Both the position numbers and the translations under genes were made by a program. Below the pieces are notes generated by a model. It saw only the letters and a list, made by a program, of their open reading frames with translations, searched no databases and was not told the DNA's origin. Shown in pieces: positions 31,208-43,800 of a stretch of DNA of 64,000 nt. How positions within the stretch are numbered: position 1 is the stretch's first letter; every line of letters starts with the position of its first letter. The DNA comes from Diadema setosum (Eukaryota; Echinodermata; Echinoidea; Diadematoida; Diadematidae), in NCBI RefSeq assembly GCF_964275005.1, contig NC_092705.1, positions 12,463,912 through 12,527,911 on the forward strand. Reading direction: 5' to 3'.

Positions 31208-34200
31208 TTGAGTGTTGAACAATTCAATTCAATTCAATAGAACATCTATTTCCAGATCAATTCGTGTAACAACAGTAACAATTCAGGAATGACAAACTGG
31301 AGGTGACAACTCAGTAAGCACAGCTTGAAGTGAGTGCACCTTTAACATTTGAAAACGTAGTTGAATCTGATTGAAACATAGCTAAAAAGACATTGATATA
31401 CATTAAAGACGAAATACAGATACACAAGAGACTAAAGCTAAGGATGCAGGAGGAAAACAGATAGGAAGAAGGAAAAAGAGAAAGAAAAGAAAGGAGAAGA
31501 AATTAAGAAAGAAAGAAAATACATTAAGTAGAGGTAAAGAGAACCCAAAAATATATACGCATGTAATACTAAAATGCATTTTAGTAAATCAAGAGAAATT
31601 TAGCAGCCCTCACTATAAACTATACCTTATATGGATGAATACAACTTTTTCTTGAGTGTTATCTCAAAACAATTTTGAGATGGTGCATTTCTTATGTCTT
31701 TAGATAAATACTGTAAATATTGTTCTATTTCTTGGGGCCCATAAAACGAATGTTATGTTGGTAAGACAAGGTTCTGGGTCTGGGCAAATGCATTAATGAC
31801 GAGGAGCGTGTATTGTAATTATGCACATTCTGATTGATATCAAACAATTGAACAAAATGGTCAGGCATAAGTTTGTTGACACACTGATATACAAAAATAC
31901 ATTGCTGATAGGTGGTGATATTTTTCAAAGTAAGCAATTTTAGTTTTGAGTAAATAACGTGCCTGCTTTAGATTTCGGGTTCGCTCCATGTATAACTCTT
32001 ACTATTTCATTTTGCTTTGAAGTCAATTTCTTTAGACTGGACTGAAAAGTAGTACTTCCCCACACCATGTTGCAATAAGACAAATAGGGCAAAACAAGAG
32101 TGGAGTATAACATCCGTAATACATCAGTAGGTAACATGTAGCTTAGTCTGGATATGATACCAATGTTCTTTGATATTTTTTTCTCTGTTTCTTGTATATG
32201 AGGCTTCAATTTTGAATCTAAAATAACACCAAGAAATTTTGTTTTCTCTATACCCTGGGAATTTGAACATCATTCAATTCCACTTTAACAAAATCAGTGT
32301 CATATGATTTGTTACGATTACTAAAAACAATAAAGTTACATTTGCGGGGGTTAACATATAATCGATTTGCCTGAAACCATGTACACAATTTTGAAAGGTT
32401 ACAACTTACTTGATCTTGCAAAGAAGGAAGATCCTTACCACTGAACAATATATTAGTGTCATCAGCATATAATAATACGATGAGGTATCGGAATTAGAAA
32501 CATTTACAATATCATTTATGTGTAATATAAACAACAGTGGTCCTAATAAGGACCCTATAGTGGAACTCCACATAATATTTTCTTTAAGTCTGATATACAA
32601 CTGTTATATTTTGTACATTGATATCGATTGGAGAGGTAGCTTTTAAACCAACTGTTTATGCTACACCTCTAAAACCATAATGCTTTAATTTAGCTAACAT
32701 AATGTTATGATTAATTGTGTCAAAGGCCTTTGACAAGTCAACAAAAACACCAATAAGAAAGGAATTTTCCTCAAACGTATCAACAATCTTATTCGCAATG
32801 TCAGTTAGGGCCATGGAAGTTGAATAATTGCTGCGAAAGCCGTACTGATAACTACCCACAATATTATTTTGATCAAGAAACTTAACGGCACGGTTGTAAA
32901 CAATCCTTTCCAAAATTTTCGAAAAACAAGGAAGCACTGAAATTGGTCTGTAATTTGACAATTCACATTTGTCACCATTTTTAAACACAGGGGTTACACG
33001 AGCAATTTTCAATTTATCTGGAAAGACTCCTGATGATAAAGATAAATTGAATATATGACATAACGGTTTGCTAATTTCTTTTATTGTATGTTTGATTATA
33101 CGAGGACTGAAATCATCACTTCCAGAGGCTGTATTATTCCGGAAAGAGTTGACAATGCTACATATTTCTGTTGCATGAAAATAAATGGTATTCAAACAAG
33201 GGTTCACTAGAAAACTCATAAAGTTAGAATTATTTTGTGGTATCAACTTATCAAGATTTGGACCAACCTGAGTAAAATATGAATTAAAAGCATTTGCAAT
33301 TTTGTGAGAGTCAGTAGTTAGTTCACCATTACATTTCATTTGCATATCAGTAACACATTTACCACCTCTATTCAAGAGTGTATTTATGAGATTCCAAGTT
33401 GCTTTAATATTACTTCTATATACAACAAATTTCCTTTCAAAATATTGTTTCTTCACATTTCTTATTGTAGCATTCAGAGTATTCCTAAAGCGTTTATATC
33501 TTGACTCATTAAAGTTGCTTGGATTACGCATATATTTCTTATATAACAAATTATATTTGATAGAACGTAAAATACTGTCAGTCATCCAGGGATTAAGCTT
33601 TCTTGCACACCGACTTTTTTTCTTTAGGGGAAAGTGTTTATTATATAACCCTGACAGAACAGACTCAAAATAATCATAAGCTTCGTTAACATTTTCTATA
33701 GCATACAAATTATCCCAACAGTGTGAACCAAGTTCATTCCTGAAAGCGTCAATACTGTTGACTTTTGTTTACAGTTCTCACATAAATATCACTACTTGGT
33801 CTGTCACTTTTTATTTGATTTAGATCAGTAATATCACAATACAACAGTCCACTTAGAACAAGCTTATTGAACTGGTTGGTAATAATATTGTCCAACAGAG
33901 TCAGTAGTACCTAGTAGTGGCATTGGTATAATGCGTGTAGGCCTCGTTATAAGAGGGAGGCAATAATTACTAAAAAGTGTGTTAACAAAATCAGTTACAT
34001 CATTATCTGTGCTATATTTTAATAAATCAATATTAAAATCACCCATGATATAAACCAATTTGTTTTCTTTCAGTATAGCGGTGAGATCTTTGAATCAAAA
34101 ATAGCATTAAAGTTATGCGTATTTATACCTGGGGGCTTATACATAGTGCCTATCACAATATTTTTTCCTGCTGATTGACAAAATCTCAATAAAAACAGAC

Positions 34201-34295
34201 TCACACATACCATCATCACTAACCAGCGGGTCTCTCAAAATAGGAGTATTCAAAGAGTCCTTTACAAACCGCTCCGCCACCTATATCATTATACA
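31208..34295 (-). mobile_element. Broken CR1/L2-like (jockey superfamily) LINE
   Basis: Reading right to left: part of an AP-endonuclease domain (34290-33860, with an IVIGTMYKPPG-like string and MGDFNIDLLK), a linker, a reverse transcriptase (33708-32250, with GSDDFSPRIIK, NYRPISVLPCFSKILE, YGFRS and FVDLSKAFDTINH), a C-terminal domain (32209-31690), a 3' UTR, and a short (ATTGA)n tail at 31221-31239. Frames shift several times, and the FADD-type catalytic box is scrambled near 32480-32500. No ORF1 is present, so it is 5' truncated and dead. Confidence 0.85.
32656..33708 (-). pseudogene. LINE reverse transcriptase fragment
   Basis: This is the longest surviving frame of the LINE (350 aa). 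It covers the endonuclease-RT linker and RT blocks up to the first catalytic aspartate motif (VFVDLSKAFDTINH), then ends at a frameshift. It is not a host gene. Confidence 0.88.
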
Positions 34296-34499
34296 GTTTA
34301 CTTGCAAATAAACCATCCAGTGTGAGCAATAGGGTAATTTTGAAGAGCCTGGTATGAAATTTCAAATGAAAGAGAAATAGGTTTGTGATATCGAAGGCCT
34401 AAAGAATGCAGTTCAAAACTCATAAATCCTATAAGTAGAAGACTGAATGAAAGTGAATCTGGATGATGCCAAATTCTTATGTAGAAAAGATCATCGGAT

Positions 34500-34773
34500 G
34501 ATCGTTGGGTCATTGTAGTTGGTCGTACGTGCGTGCACTACCCTAACGTCGCGCATCCGACTACGCACGCGTACTGTTCGCGCGCATATCTCGTGATCAT
34601 CTACTAAATTAAGTAGTCACACATCACACAGTGCACACAGCTGACAAGTTGCGCTGAAGCCCCTCTCTCTCTGAGCTCTCTACCAATAGCACTGCACTAT
34701 CGGCGACCGTGTCCGTACCATCCCAGTGCACAAGCAGTGCATTCGTGTGTATTCTGTATTTCAGTCGTGCAAG
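34500..34773 (+). promoter_or_regulatory. ATP6AP2 promoter/5' UTR region
   Basis: This CpG-dense stretch (CGTACGTGCGTG, CGCACGCGTACTGTTCGCGC) lies just upstream of the ATP6AP2 start in otherwise AT-rich DNA. No TATA box is evident. The transcription start cannot be placed. Confidence 0.5.
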
Positions 34774-34834
34774 ATGGCGACTTCCATGTCTTCACTCTTA
34801 TCTCTGACTTTCTTATCAGTTTTGTACTCTTATG
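34774..34834 (+). CDS. ATP6AP2: ATP6AP2 exon 1 (signal peptide)
   Basis: It encodes MATSMSSLLSLTFLSVLYSY, a typical signal peptide, and ends in phase 1 at TATG|GTAAGT. The ATG context is AAGATGG. Confidence 0.88.
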
Positions 34835-37800
34835 GTAAGTTTGTGATTTTTTTATTATTACTGAATTGTCATGGATAAGATAAATTGTTCTATGTGGAAT
34901 TTTGTCTCGTCTTTTAGGAATGCATGCGAATGTTTGCCACTGACACCCACCGTCATAACGCGTCAGCTTAGACAGGCCGACTGATTCCAAAATGTCCATT
35001 TCATTCCTGCAAAGTTGTGTTGTGGAGTGTGGGGACGATGATCTGTAGATTTCTACAACCAACGAATACATTTTGGGGCTATAAAAATGGGGAATCCCTC
35101 TGTGCAGTGTTAGGTAGTTGATGTGTTGTCAGAAGTTGGAAAAGAAACATTGCCCGGACACAGAGGTTACATATTATCTGTAATGTGCAGTGCCAAGCGC
35201 AAGCCTCTGAAAATCTTATACCTGCTCCAGCTAGCTATGTAGCCTGAGGCTGAGTGTAAATACTTTTTGTCTGGGCACTGCTCTGTATAAAGTGAAAGCT
35301 GATCATATGATCTTGATTATCACTCATGACATGTGAATTGAAGCTCGTGCTGGTGTATTAAACAATAATTTAAATGTTGGGGGCTATATATTGTTGCCTT
35401 AGTATATTAAAAGGCAGGCTAATTAAGGTCACGGTCATGTTTGCTGTATTGTACAGAACTGGGTACCGGTACGACTATGGTCAATCTGATGGTAATCAAA
35501 CATAATGTATAAATTTATCATTTCACATTAATTCAATTGATTTCATTTTAAAATACAAACACTCCTGAGTAAACATGTTACGAGAGTGGATCATATGACC
35601 TTTTTTTCGGTGGCTCTGAATTGACTGAATTCTGCACTCAGAGGATGAAGTTTTGGCCAAAAATAACACTAACATTAGTTAGAATCTAGCATTAACAAAG
35701 TCCTGAAAAATTACCAATTTTGCAAAATTATGTAAGTCATTCACTCCGATTCTGGGAAAATAGATTTCAAGTTAATTCCTCTTCAAAAAGTTATCTGTCA
35801 GCGCAGCGCAAAAATTGCATTAGATTATACAAATTGTAGTTCCAGACACGATTTTCGCAGTGGAATAATCGACGTCTTTCACATCTTGTTTATGCATTGG
35901 AATCTCATTCATAGAATCGTACCAACTGACGACAAAGAGAAAATACTATGTAGCAAGCAAAAATATTTGTGTGTCATTGTGTTTATAACCTCCCCCCCCC
36001 CCCCTTTCTGGTCATACAAAATGCACAAAAATATGCACACTACGAACATGTTCTCTTTTTACAGTATTTTCCCAATCAGGGAGGTGGATTTTGCTTTAAA
36101 AAAATAATCATAATAAAAAAGATTGGGTCATGGAGGTGTATCCAAAACAGGCAGTCCTAAAAAAATTGAAATATTAAATGAAATTGAAATCCTGGCACTA
36201 AATGCTAAAACTCAGTTTGTTGTCCATCCTGCAGACTTGTGATACTTGTAAGCAACCACTGAATACAGATCTACGATAATGTACAAGCACATCAGTATGC
36301 AAATACCAGAACTTATTCTCAAAACTAACCATGAAAGTTATTTTTCTTGACAGAAAATTGATTCATGGTTGTACCTTAAAGTATACGACTATAAAATCCA
36401 CCATTAAAGAAAGAAAGAAAACAAGCATCATGGCTTTAGAGATGTTTTGATCCACTCAAAATTCTGTGATGGCATGCCATGTGCATTGTACTCATCGTAA
36501 ACTTCCATTCAAAACCTGACCTATCTTGACTACTTACTAATATCCAGGTTCACCACTCATTCTGAAACCAAGCCACTTCCTGTATTAGGACAGTTCTTTG
36601 CCAGTGAACATGTGTCTATACATACACAATCATGTATTGTAGTGTGTGTCTGTGTCCTGTGTATCTGTTTGCAGCTGTTGTGTGGATTGTACCGTTCTGA
36701 TGAATTATCGAAGAGAAACCAGAAATCCGTCATAACAGGAGGAAGTGACATAAAGCAAAAGATTGTTGCGTGGCTGTACTTCCTAAAATGAGCCACTCTT
36801 TAACCTGATAATTCTGTGATATTTTGGTTATGACACATTCATCATTACAAATGGCACATTTCGATTCCTCAGTACAAGTTCCATCCCTCCAATAATTCAC
36901 TCTTTCATTCTGCAATTGAAAGGCTTGTTACTTACTAAATATTTTTGATTTACCTAACAACAGAGTTCAAGGTTATTGCATCCATGTTAAGTGAAATTCA
37001 TGTGGTAGTTCTTTGACTGTTTTGTGCGTTATACATGTAACTCTTAGAATAAACTTGAGCATACTGTGATAAACAAATATGTACATATTTACATGAATTG
37101 ATGTCATCATTTATGCATACTATTTTGAGATTAAACCCACTGAGAAACTATCCTTTATTTCATTGATACCTGGTACATATCCTTGTGGTTTTTCTTTTGT
37201 TCATATCATTATCTTGGGTTGCACATGTTTGAAGGAATGAAGTTCTTGAGTAAATTTGTAGGAAAGAAAAAAATGCATACAAATTAATTAATGAGATAAT
37301 GAATTGTTTGGCAAGATACATGTACAGTGTAAACTCCATACAGAAATAGAAGGTTATGAAAAATGATTGTTTGAAATAAATGATATTGATACATGGTACA
37401 ATTTAGGTAGATACAATGTATATGTACATGTACACAGTCATGTATGATTCCACAACTCATGTTTTGTGCATACATGTAGCCACTAATACAATTTGTACAT
37501 GTTGGTGTACATGTACATATCTTATATATTGTGTCGATCTACCATATGATTTCTTCACAGTACTTGCTGATGGGAGATTTATGCTTGCCCATGTACCAGA
37601 CTATGTGACAGTACACACAGATGTAGGGGCAATTGACGCCCATGAAATTCCAGATGTCTTTTCACTAGCGCTAGGATTTTCAAGTTCAAAGGTGAGTCCT
37701 TGCCTTGCCTAGTGTTGCACTTCCTTTACAGAGTAGCAATTGAAGATCTGTGTGATGATTTGGTGGCAGTGTACAATGTATTTTGTAAAATGAGATGACA

Positions 37801-40800
37801 GTGTTTGGTATTTACTTGTGTGTACATGATCCCTCTAACTTCTAAGTGTCAAAAATAATGAGCTTTGTCGATAGCTGTCCCTTGTCTAATCATCTTTGCA
37901 CTCTGACTCTTGTTTATAAATTACATATGTACTTATACATGTCATAACTGTTCAGTTTTTGATACAGCTTTGCAATCATATGGATTGCCTGATGTAAATT
38001 CTTTTGCTACACTGTGTTGTCATGAGAAGATATAAACAGCAACTAATAGTTGACTGAGCAGCAGAGTGATTGTTCCACAGTTTTAGAATTTTTTTTTTTT
38101 TTTTTTGCGACAATATATTTTGATTTTAGGAAAGGATATCTCACATCGATAGTATTTAGAGCAAAATGACATAAAAGTGTAATGTTTCTCAGACAGAAAA
38201 CTGTTGCAATCATTATTGCACATGGTAAATCTGATAAAAGTACTTGTAAGGTGTGGTTCACTTTGAACCAGTTATGTTTCATGACAATCATGAACAGTGT
38301 ATGTATTAACCAACAAGCATGCAAGTGGTATGTTTACATGTGCACAGTAACTTTAATACAGTGTACATTCTTTTCAAAATATGTACAGATTGCATATTAG
38401 GTTGGCAAATCACACGCTGGAGATAATGAAGTGAAGCACGTAGTATGCCTTGTTTAGGACACACTTCCATAGTCAAATATCCAATGAGCTGAAAGAAAAT
38501 CTGTTACATGTCAATGCTTTTTTACATGCCATATCAATTGTAACTTTGCATTTTCATTGGTTCCAGCCTGTGTCATGGCATGGCTTGACCAATGGTAATT
38601 TATTCAGGAGACCAAAGGCAGCTGTCTTGGTGACAATAGAAGAACTTGCAGGCAGCGATGCACTTGAGCCATCCTCACTCAAATCTGTTCCTGTGAAGCA
38701 GGTAACACATGAATCCTGTCTTTTACTGTGTATTGGATTTATGGTATTTTGCTATACAATTGAAGCCATCTCGTACCTGTGTATTTGGTTCCTGGGGTTG
38801 ATGTGCTGCATTTGTGTACATAGTTGCTTTATCCTCCATGCTGTAGTATTAATGAAATGGAAAGATCAGGGGATTTGCTTGTTGAACAGTGAACATTTTG
38901 TGAATTCACTCTCTACTGTAAAGTGTTACGTGTTCAAGTTTCCATTTGAATCAGTTGTATGTTTTATGATGCATTGACTGAATGCTGCTCCTGTGACTGA
39001 GAGATGTAATAGCCAAGTATGATAATTTGTGAAGTGACTTCTTATGTGCAGTGTAATCTACACACCCAAATACTTTCTTTTGTTCTTGAATATGTTTTAG
39101 AATTAACACATTTCAGGTTGATTAGTTGCCATGTCTTGTCCCCCACATTTACCTTAACACTCAGACATTTATTGTGTATCAACATAGATGGATTCAAATA
39201 TAGATACATGTAGATACAGATACAATTCATGAATATTTGAGTGAAGTTGTGAAGGAGAGCAGAGCCATCCTCATGATGGCAAATGGTTTTGTGATGATTT
39301 AGTTGGGGAAAATCTGTGAGAATGATTACCACACTGCTTTGATTGATTCTATGAAAGGTGAAGCCAGGCAGTCTCAATCTTGATGCAGTGAGGGATGCCA
39401 TCAGCAGAACATACGGCAATGGCAAAAGAGTTGCTGTAGAGCTCAATGCAGGCATGGAGGTGAGAACCTGGGTTGTACCTTGTTTTCTTTGTACTGAGTG
39501 AAGGCACACATGATGCAAACGATGCCAGAAAGAAAAGTGTCTCTTTTAAGCATGACTGGCTCGACATGCCATTCCCATCAATAGCACCATATTTATAGCG
39601 ATGGAACATGCATTTTTTTTCTGTTTCTTATTATTATTATATTTACATGTATATATATATATATTTTTTTTTTTTTTTGGGGGGGGGGGGATGGGTAGTT
39701 CAGAGGAGGTCTTGTGACAGTGCAGTGTTATTTTGGCTGCAAGAATTCTTTCACATGATTTCCTTGTTTCTGTGATTGAAAGTTAGAATAGTGTATCAGC
39801 TTTGTGTTGTTGGAGATATTCTGAGCCATTCTGCAATTAATTTCAAAGAATTCTATAGCATTCTTTGAAACTTTTGTACAGTTGATTAAAGGGAAAATCA
39901 ATTACATTGCTTTGTATTGATGAAAACAGAAAATCAGAGAAGTAGATCAGTGAAAATTTAGCCCTGGGGAAAATTGGACACACACAAAAAAGTTATGAAC
40001 TGAAAGTTTAGAGAGTAAAGCAAATTGGCAACTCTAGATCTGTGATGTAGTTGTTGAACAGCTCTCCATTTGTTCTGTACACAAAATTTCACTAATTTTC
40101 ATTTTACTCCAATAATTTGACACAGACAGAAATTTTTATTAATGTTCTTCTTGTATGTGTGTGTATGTGTGTGTTCCCCTAGTTTGTCCAGTCACCAGAG
40201 GACTTCCCAGATCTCTTCCAGGGGCTTCCCCCTCTCAGGCTGGACAAGATGGTGCCCCTCCTGAAGGGCAGTACGTCAGTGACCCGCAACCTCTCACCCT
40301 ACGCCCTCAACCTGACCCACCCGGCCGACCTCAGCTTCTTCAGCGAGCTGCAGGTCATGCAGGAGGTTCTCTTGAAGGTGAGGTTAAAGGGAAAACATAG
40401 TTCTTGTATACCTGCAGAACTTCTGATTATTGCTACAAAATTTTCTTGTATACATTAGAAATGTGTGAAATAACGCTGAAGTAACAAAATTTAAGTTGGG
40501 TAACAACGGAAAATGCGAAATATTAGCCAAAAAGGTTCACTAGAAGTTCTACAATCTCAGAGCTTACCTGATCATGGTAATGTGCTATGTAAATTTTCAT
40601 AATTTATTTCTTACATCAGTTAACAGCAAATTGGGTTACAAGATTATCCCCCAATGTCCAGCACTAGAGTGAATCCCATGCAGCTTGTTTGGAAATATGA
40701 CTGACTAGGACAGGATTGATCATCACATCCATGTAATGTTCTACCTATCCACAATGCTGAACAGAGAGGGCTTTTCCGGAATAAAAGTCATATGCATACA

Positions 40801-43800
40801 GGTAGAATTATTCTACACTCTTGATCTCAAAATTCTCCAGAACAACTCACCATCCTGTTCTTTATCAAGATAAAATGCAGATGAGAGATTCCCTTAGCTT
40901 CTCCAAATTATCATGGTCAGCATTAGAAGAAAAAAAAAAAAATCTTGAAATTGTTGTTGTTACAGTTGAGCATTACTGTCTATACACTGTGTGAACTTTC
41001 GACCTTTGAAAGCCCTGAGAAAGAATATCATTGACCTCATCAACAACTGTATTTCATGTTTCGTAGTGTTGGTTTCCCAGAAAATGTTTATGGGAATATT
41101 TTTTTTGGTGATCTTGCAGCTAAAAGAGAACCCCGCAGTTGTTGAGGACAATGTCCCAGATGTCTTCGCCTTTGAGCTGTCTGGCTTCAGGGCCCTGCAG
41201 AGCCAGTACGGAGCAGACTCTGCCCAAGTTATTGATGCACAGAACGTCCTCGCAGACTTCATCCAGAAGGTAAACGCAGCATGTGGAATGGACATGTATG
41301 GTATATATATTATGTGGGACTTAAACCCATTGAGGACGGGCTGACAGGCATTTCCCATAGACGCTTCTCCGAGTATACTCGGGGACTTCTTCAGCGGGTT
41401 AACATGTAGCTCACCACACTGCTTGATCACTTTGGCATACAATTTATCTCTCAGTGAATGGGCTTCAAGAATATGGCAGTGATGATGTATGTACAATGTA
41501 TGTGGGTCTACATCCTTGAAAGAAGTGCACTTTCATGTGTATCAACAGCCTCAGGATAAGAATGAATCAAAAACAGGTACACTAGGTGCCTTCTGTTATG
41601 ACAAAGTCCACGGGACTGGCAGTTTTCTTTTGTATATCCAAATTTTATTAGAGTGAAGAACAATAAAGTGTTTGAAAATATGAAGATGACAATTTTTGGG
41701 GCCTGAATTTTACCTCGTTGTGTCAAGATTTGCATTATAGTGTTCGCTATAACAGGAGTATACTGTAATTATCAATATTAAAGTAGTAGTTGTGAAATTT
41801 CCCTGAAATACATTCTCTTAACTTACATTTGATGTTACAAGATCAAGCAAGCTTTGTGATGTAAACTATGTTTGTTATCCAACATAAACCAGTGTGGAGG
41901 TCATGAGTATAACACGTGATTTTGGAGGAATGATGTAGGTGCGCAAATCTTCAAGAAATTGACATGCACCACAGAAATTTATATTCAGGTATTTCTAACT
42001 AGTCATATTTTAATTTTCTCCTTTTTTCACATGTCAACAGTGGGGTCAGGAAATGATTGATCTCTATGGAGGTGATTTGTTTATGGGTGTGGCCACGGTT
42101 CCCATGGAAGCATTCCTCCACAGGCAGGGACGCTCACTAATGCAGGTAAGGAGGAGAACAGTTGAATCAATTCCAATATTAATAATATGTGAGAGGTAAA
42201 TTATATCAACACGTTCGTCTTACTGGATGGAGTTAAGTCTACCTTGTGTAGCAAGGCATTACATTTTGATAGCATAAGATCCTTGTTGGATGAGAAAGTG
42301 AAAAATTGACACCCTTGTGTTGCTTTAGACTGTAGATGTGAAGGAGAAGAAAAGGATGTGATAGAGGATCAATCATGTGAATCAAAATTGACAAAGAATT
42401 TTGAAATGTCTATGAAGAATAAACTTAAGAGGCTCATTGAAGATAGCATTTAAAGGATATGACCTGCCATTGCACACATTTACAGAAATGGTGTTACAAT
42501 TAACTCGTTTTTCGAATGTGACTGAAATAAACAGGCTGAGCTCTTTTACCTAACCCTACCTATATTATAAGGTTTTTAATGCCATGGCCAGTCTCAAGGT
42601 TTTACAAATTCCAGAAAATGAAAGTTGGGTAAAGTTGTGTTGCTTATTGTGAGAATTTCCTGCAACTTGTTTCATCTATGTTCATGAAGGAACATGTAAA
42701 TATGAGATCAGAATGTTATATTGAGTTTGACATTTATGTGACGGTGAAGAATATTTATTACTCTTACAGTACAAAAGAGGAATAAAAGCCACAGGTATTG
42801 TGGTCAGAATGTATTTGAAAATAACTGTTAAACAACTTTCAGCAAAACATTTTTATTGTCGTTTGGAGATTTAAAAGCAGAAACAAAACCCAGAACCTAA
42901 AAAATTGGATCTGTCAGTTCATTGCTTTGTTGAGATTGCCAAATTTATCATTCTGATACTAAGGTTGGATAGCTTTAAACTTCCTCCAGCTATTTCAATG
43001 TCTTTATGAAACTTTATGCATGTTGTGCAGTTAACTACAGATTCCAAGCATTCTCACAGTCACATTTATGCAGTAAAGTAATGCTGAAATGTATTCACCG
43101 CACATTCATTCACATTTTCGTGATATTTACATATGCTCATTTTTTAATCATGCCATATTCTAAAATGCATTTTTTTTTTTCCTGCCACAACCAGGACTCG
43201 CCTACAATGTCATTCCATACACATTGTAATTTTCAGTCAAAATATAAATCATTTTTATGTACATCACAGTTTGATGACCATTTTCTTCAGCATGTTTTCC
43301 ATTTAGCATGGATTTTTTGGCGACTGCAGCAACAGATGTTCTCTTAACATTGTCTTGTTGATGCAGACATTCACTACCCATTCTCTCCTACGTTCAATAT
43401 TATTGATTCCATCATAGTTACTTTCTTGCTCACATCATGCATTTCCAGCACTAAAATGTTTTAACAGAGAAAATGAAGACTGCTGCTGTGACATTTTGTT
43501 CCTTTTCACCTGATTTGTACCTCCTTATTATTACAGACAGAGACTCCAACTCTCCCATTTTCGACGGGAGATCTCCCGCCGAAAACCCATTTTTTGCAAA
43601 ATCTCCCGTTCTCCCGCTTGAAATGTAATTTCTTCCGCCCTGGCTCTGTGTCTCCCGTTGGAAAGGATTTCTTACTTATTGCTATCGTATGTTGAAAAAA
43701 TAAGCCTTAGATAGCACCAGAGAGCATCTAGAACCCTAGGAACTTCGCGCTTCGTACGCATCAACTTAGAGTCTCCCGTTTGCATGGGGTTTCGGGCAGG

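Noticed and set aside
38450..38977. 175-aa plus-strand frame
   Set aside because: It is ATP6AP2 exon 3 with read-through into both flanking introns; only 38567-38701 is exonic.
39042..39518. 158-aa minus-strand frame
   Set aside because: It is antisense to ATP6AP2 exon 4 and flanking introns; composition is that of chance.
39885..40135. Possible half of a further MITE (ATTAAAGGGAAAATC start)
   Set aside because: No inverted partner was found at the other end.
40960..41496. 178-aa minus-strand frame
   Set aside because: It is antisense to ATP6AP2 exon 6 and the family A MITE; no resemblance to known proteins.
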